From: Streptomyces eurythermus
GTDB lineage: Bacteria; Actinomycetota; Actinomycetes; Streptomycetales; Streptomycetaceae
DNA: 64,000 nt
Assembly: GCF_014649115.1 (NCBI RefSeq)
Contig: NZ_BMSK01000011.1
Span: 182,233-246,232, forward strand
Reading direction: 5' to 3'
Positions 62,201 to 64,000 of the stretch are shown one piece after another. Numbering within the stretch: position 1 is the first letter of the stretch; every line of letters begins with the position of its first letter. The translations under genes were made by a program, and so were the position numbers. The notes beneath the pieces are model-generated. The model searched no databases. It was not told where the DNA came from and saw nothing but the letters and a program-made list of their open reading frames with translations.

Positions 62201-64000
62201 GTCGCTGTCCTTGGCGGTCTTCAGACGGTCGGCGTGATCGTAGGTGTAGGTGAATCCGGTGTAGTCGGATGTGACCGTGTTGCCGTTGTACTCCCGCTTC
62301 TCCGCCAGGCGGCCGCGGGCATCGTACTCCTCATACACGGCCGGGGCGCCCTCGGGAGGCTGGACGGTGGTGGTGTTCCCGTCGTAGGTGGTGGTGGTGC
62401 GTGAGTGCTCTTGGCCCCTGACCAGGTTCTTCTGCACCGTGGGGCGTCCCACGCCGTCGAAGATGGTTTCTGTGCCGGCGGGTGCAGCGGTGATCAGCGT
62501 GGCGAGAGACCCGCTGGGGGCTTGGTTGTCTATGTACTGTGCGGCGGTTTCCACTGCCAGGCCGCGGCTGTCGTACTTGGTTTCGGAGATCACCCGGCCG
62601 GTCCCGGTGGCCGCGGGCATCTGGACCTGCCGAGGGCGCAGCAGTGCGTCGTAGATGGCGTACTGGGTGAGGTACGTGGTGCCGTCGTTGTTCAGGGACT
62701 TGGTCGCCACCCAGGAGGCGGCACCGGACTGGACTTTGTACTCGTACTTCTGGCTGGGAGCCTGGGTGCGGTCGCGGTCCGCCAGCCAGACGTCGGTGAG
62801 GCGGCCGAGAGCGTCGTAGGCGAGTTCGGTGCGGTTGCCGTTGGCGTCCGTCCGGGAGAGGTCCACAGCCCAGTCGGGAGCGTGTTCAGCGATGGCTGTA
62901 TGGCCGGCTGCGTTGGTGGTCGTTGTCTGGGTGACGGGACCGCCGGCGGCCGGGGTGTAGGCGATGTTCTTGGTTCGCGTGCCCTTGGTGTCCCAGGTGT
63001 CCGTGGGGCGGCCCAGCGCGTCGTAGGCGGCGGTGGTGACAGTCTGATACTGGCCGGAGCCGTCGGTGGCGTAGCCGACGAGGCGCTCGGTGCGGGTGGC
63101 ATCGCCCTTGGTCGGGGCGGCTGCGTAAGCCTGGTTGTCGTAGGAAATGCGTGTTTCGAAGACCAGGTCGGTGGTCTTGGGATCGTTTGTACGATTGGGA
63201 GTCACCGAGCAGGCGGCGGAAACCTTTTCCACCCGCTTGGGGTAGGAGAGCATCCACTTGGTTTCGTCGGTGGCGTACCAGGTTCGGGTGCAGTCCTTTG
63301 AACCGTTGGCGTCGGTTTCAACGGTCAGCGGCAGCCCGCTGGTCGGGTCGTAGGTGGTGGTCGAGGTAGCGGTGAGTGTGCCTCCGCTGTTCAAGCGGGT
63401 GCGGGTGACCTGGGTGCCGGTGCGGACCATGTAGCCGCGGACGGTGCCGTAAGAGTGCCCGTCGCTGGAGGTCTGCCGCGACCAGGGGGTGATGACCTTG
63501 GCGGACACTTCCTGACCGGAGGCGCCGTTGTAGGTGATCTCCTCACGGAGCTGGCCGGCGAACTCCTCGGAGTCGGTCTGGGACACTCCCTGTGAGTCGG
63601 TGATCGTCTCGCTGCGGGTGCCGCTGGTCTGCTTGTCGCCGTGCATGCCGCGGTAGTAGAGCGCGGTGGTCTTCGAGCGGGTCCCGGAGGCTTCACCGAT
63701 GGTGGTGGTGACCGTGTTGTAGCCGCGCCAGATTCCCCATGTGCGGTACTTGGCCGGTGAGATGGGTGATTCGTCGTCGTAGGCCCAGGCGCCGCCGCCG
63801 GTGTAGGTGTAGTCGGTCTCCTTCAGGGGTGCGCCGCCGGTCGGGTCGGATTCGGTGACCTGGGTGACGACGTATTTGTGGAAGAAGTCGGTGCGTGGCT
63901 GCGGGTCCTCTCCGCCGGTGGGGTTGGAGGGTGGGATCCATTTGACGGGGTAGCAGCGCTTGGTGTTCTTGTCGAGTGCGGTGGGCAGGTTGGTGTCTGC
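59216..64000 (-). CDS. RHS/YD-repeat polymorphic toxin with Hint domain and Zn-nuclease-like tip (5' end outside window)
   Basis: At least 1594 residues are visible, and the frame is open to the window edge. Many YD repeats (e.g. YTYDHADRLKTAKDSDGNTW) form the RHS shell. The RHS core motif is SREYDTTNGRFISVDPIG with NGYGYSNNNPVTFSDPDG, about 60515-60650. A Hint self-cleaving domain (59540-59971) runs from CFLAGTAV to ETPVLVHN and has the HEHPFW block. The 107-residue tip (59219-59539) has CHTCG and CLIC pairs around WIPDHQP, a zinc-bound HNH/treble-clef-like nuclease pattern. The Hint domain probably releases the tip. A likely contact-dependent or secreted antibacterial toxin. Confidence 0.85.
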   Translation of the reverse strand, partial: ADTNLPTALDKNTKRCYPVKWIPPSNPTGGEDPQPRTDFFHKYVVTQVTESDPTGGAPLKETDYTYTGGGAWAYDDESPISPAKYRTWGIWRGYNTVTTTIGEASGTRSKTTALYYRGMHGDKQTSGTRSETITDSQGVSQTDSEEFAGQLREEITYNGASGQEVSAKVITPWSRQTSSDGHSYGTVRGYMVRTGTQVTRTRLNSGGTLTATSTTTYDPTSGLPLTVETDANGSKDCTRTWYATDETKWMLSYPKRVEKVSAACSVTPNRTNDPKTTDLVFETRISYDNQAYAAAPTKGDATRTERLVGYATDGSGQYQTVTTAAYDALGRPTDTWDTKGTRTKNIAYTPAAGGPVTQTTTTNAAGHTAIAEHAPDWAVDLSRTDANGNRTELAYDALGRLTDVWLADRDRTQAPSQKYEYKVQSGAASWVATKSLNNDGTTYLTQYAIYDALLRPRQVQMPAATGTGRVISETKYDSRGLAVETAAQYIDNQAPSGSLATLITAAPAGTETIFDGVGRPTVQKNLVRGQEHSRTTTTYDGNTTTVQPPEGAPAVYEEYDARGRLAEKREYNGNTVTSDYTGFTYTYDHADRLKTAKDSDGNTWSFGYDLLGRQTSASAPDSGSSTTDYNDLDQVIAATDARNKTIGYTYDSLGRQTARVDGRVPLVGGVPTPDNAKILARWSYDTIAKGQLTSSIRYVGGKTGDVYAITNASYDKLYRVLKEQYTISTKEGALAGTGVYTVSNTYNIDGTLQKRTIPAMGGLAAETLDYGYTSTRLPDTLQGLTGIVQNTDYLPAGEHIRTTLGVSSSADWTEVNYAYEDGTQRLARQTVVSETRTGTDADIYYHYDKAGNPTEIDDRSTNPGDKQCFAYDGHRRLKTAWTATGDCATTPAASSIGGRAPYWQSFTYDSSGNRKTTTDHLATGGPATTTYTYKTADQPRPHALTSTVTSLASGTQTMNSYTYWENGATKTRNLNGTTQTLDWDVEGELEKVTEASGATTTFLNDGDGNRLIRRDATGTTLYLAETELRLDKASGRVTATRYYTHAGKTVAMRTPSNLTWMCTDHHGTADLQVDSATQALTRRPTKPFGEDRGTEKPATWRGERGFVGGTEDPTGLTHLGSREYDTTNGRFISVDPIGDIKDPQQVNGYGYSNNNPVTFSDPDGAFFGAIIGIIRAAVKAVISTARVMWKTVTRSSGSGAASGAMSTAGSANYSQSSSPGSTCYSFSRKYVIPVSCDSGSGEPSNPQARGGWKEAAAGAGHWVTESLDFLAKASPFCWFEDCDVTDDYDEFIESKGVDTDSELYQDTQTRLDIYSSLSAAGAWRSGARLLKSGSKKLDAVVSRCKCFLAGTAVLVADGSTKKIEDVKLGDKVMATDPETGQTAPRKVTGIIRTDGDKYFNELSIATNDGVEKLTATHEHPFWSPSRHDWVPAGELAPGMTLRTEKGKTVVVTGNRPFSRHARTYNLTVDSLHTYYVLAGETPVLVHNASPGQKCDLTLGAGPHAREGVALVNGDIDEDGVRDLINESGNAHGCHTCGSRVPGTKKGEWIPDHQPASSLVPFGFPQTAYPHCLICARMQGGVVSQLSQGKSKKEW

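Overview
The window is very GC-rich, has short intergenic gaps, many GTG/TTG starts, Tat- and Sec-type exported enzymes, a tRNA-Pro, a single mce locus and rare TTA codons. All of this fits a Streptomyces chromosome. No species is claimed.

Layout. (1) 1-1042: the end of an integrative element. It has a decayed tyrosine integrase, a hairpin and a tRNA-Pro(GGG) whose 3' half is an attachment core. (2) 1088-3334: an MFS exporter divergent from a TetR repressor, with two palindromic operators between them. (3) 3425-9020: a carbohydrate/polyol patch with a cupin, two Gfo/Idh/MocA dehydrogenases, an IolE-like TIM-barrel enzyme and a secreted GH5 enzyme. (4) 9109-18966: a xylan-use block. bxlEFGA (xylo-oligosaccharide ABC importer plus GH3 beta-xylosidase) lies divergent from the LacI regulator bxlR, followed by GH10 and GH11 xylanases and a CE4 acetylxylan esterase. 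A second, xlnA-like GH10-CBM13 xylanase with a CBM13-esterase sits at 47276-50114. CGAAA-(C/G)-TTTCG boxes precede bxlE, both single-domain xylanases and xlnA, implying one local regulon. (5) 19125-26274: a LuxR-type regulator, a secreted M28 aminopeptidase, a possible defence pair (membrane Mrr-like nuclease and a HEPN-motif protein) and an SGNH lipase. (6) 26424-45510: a complete mce lipid-import operon on the minus strand (mkl, two yrbE, mceA-F, four Mce-associated proteins, a transglycosylase). Divergent from it are three genes for exported proteins and then a PucR-type regulator. (7) 45789-57882: a metallophosphoesterase, the xlnA operon, a diaminopimelate-decarboxylase-like gene, an HxlR/MFS pair, a frameshifted gene, a secreted lipase and a RibD-type reductase. 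(8) 58039-64000: a second att core, a gene-poor junction with CRISPR-like repeats, and the 3' part of a large RHS polymorphic toxin with a Hint domain, a zinc-ligand nuclease-like tip and an overlapping candidate immunity gene.

Two regulatory circuits can be read from the DNA. The xylan genes share a palindrome that BxlR probably binds. The mce operon, the divergent exported-protein genes and pucR share the motif TGTCAnnnCSCAGAC. Both pucR and mkl also carry TTA codons, so this lipid-uptake system may depend on the bldA tRNA and hence on development. The two att copies carry element arms that face outward, away from the 57 kb between them. That layout does not match one simple integrated element inside the window.
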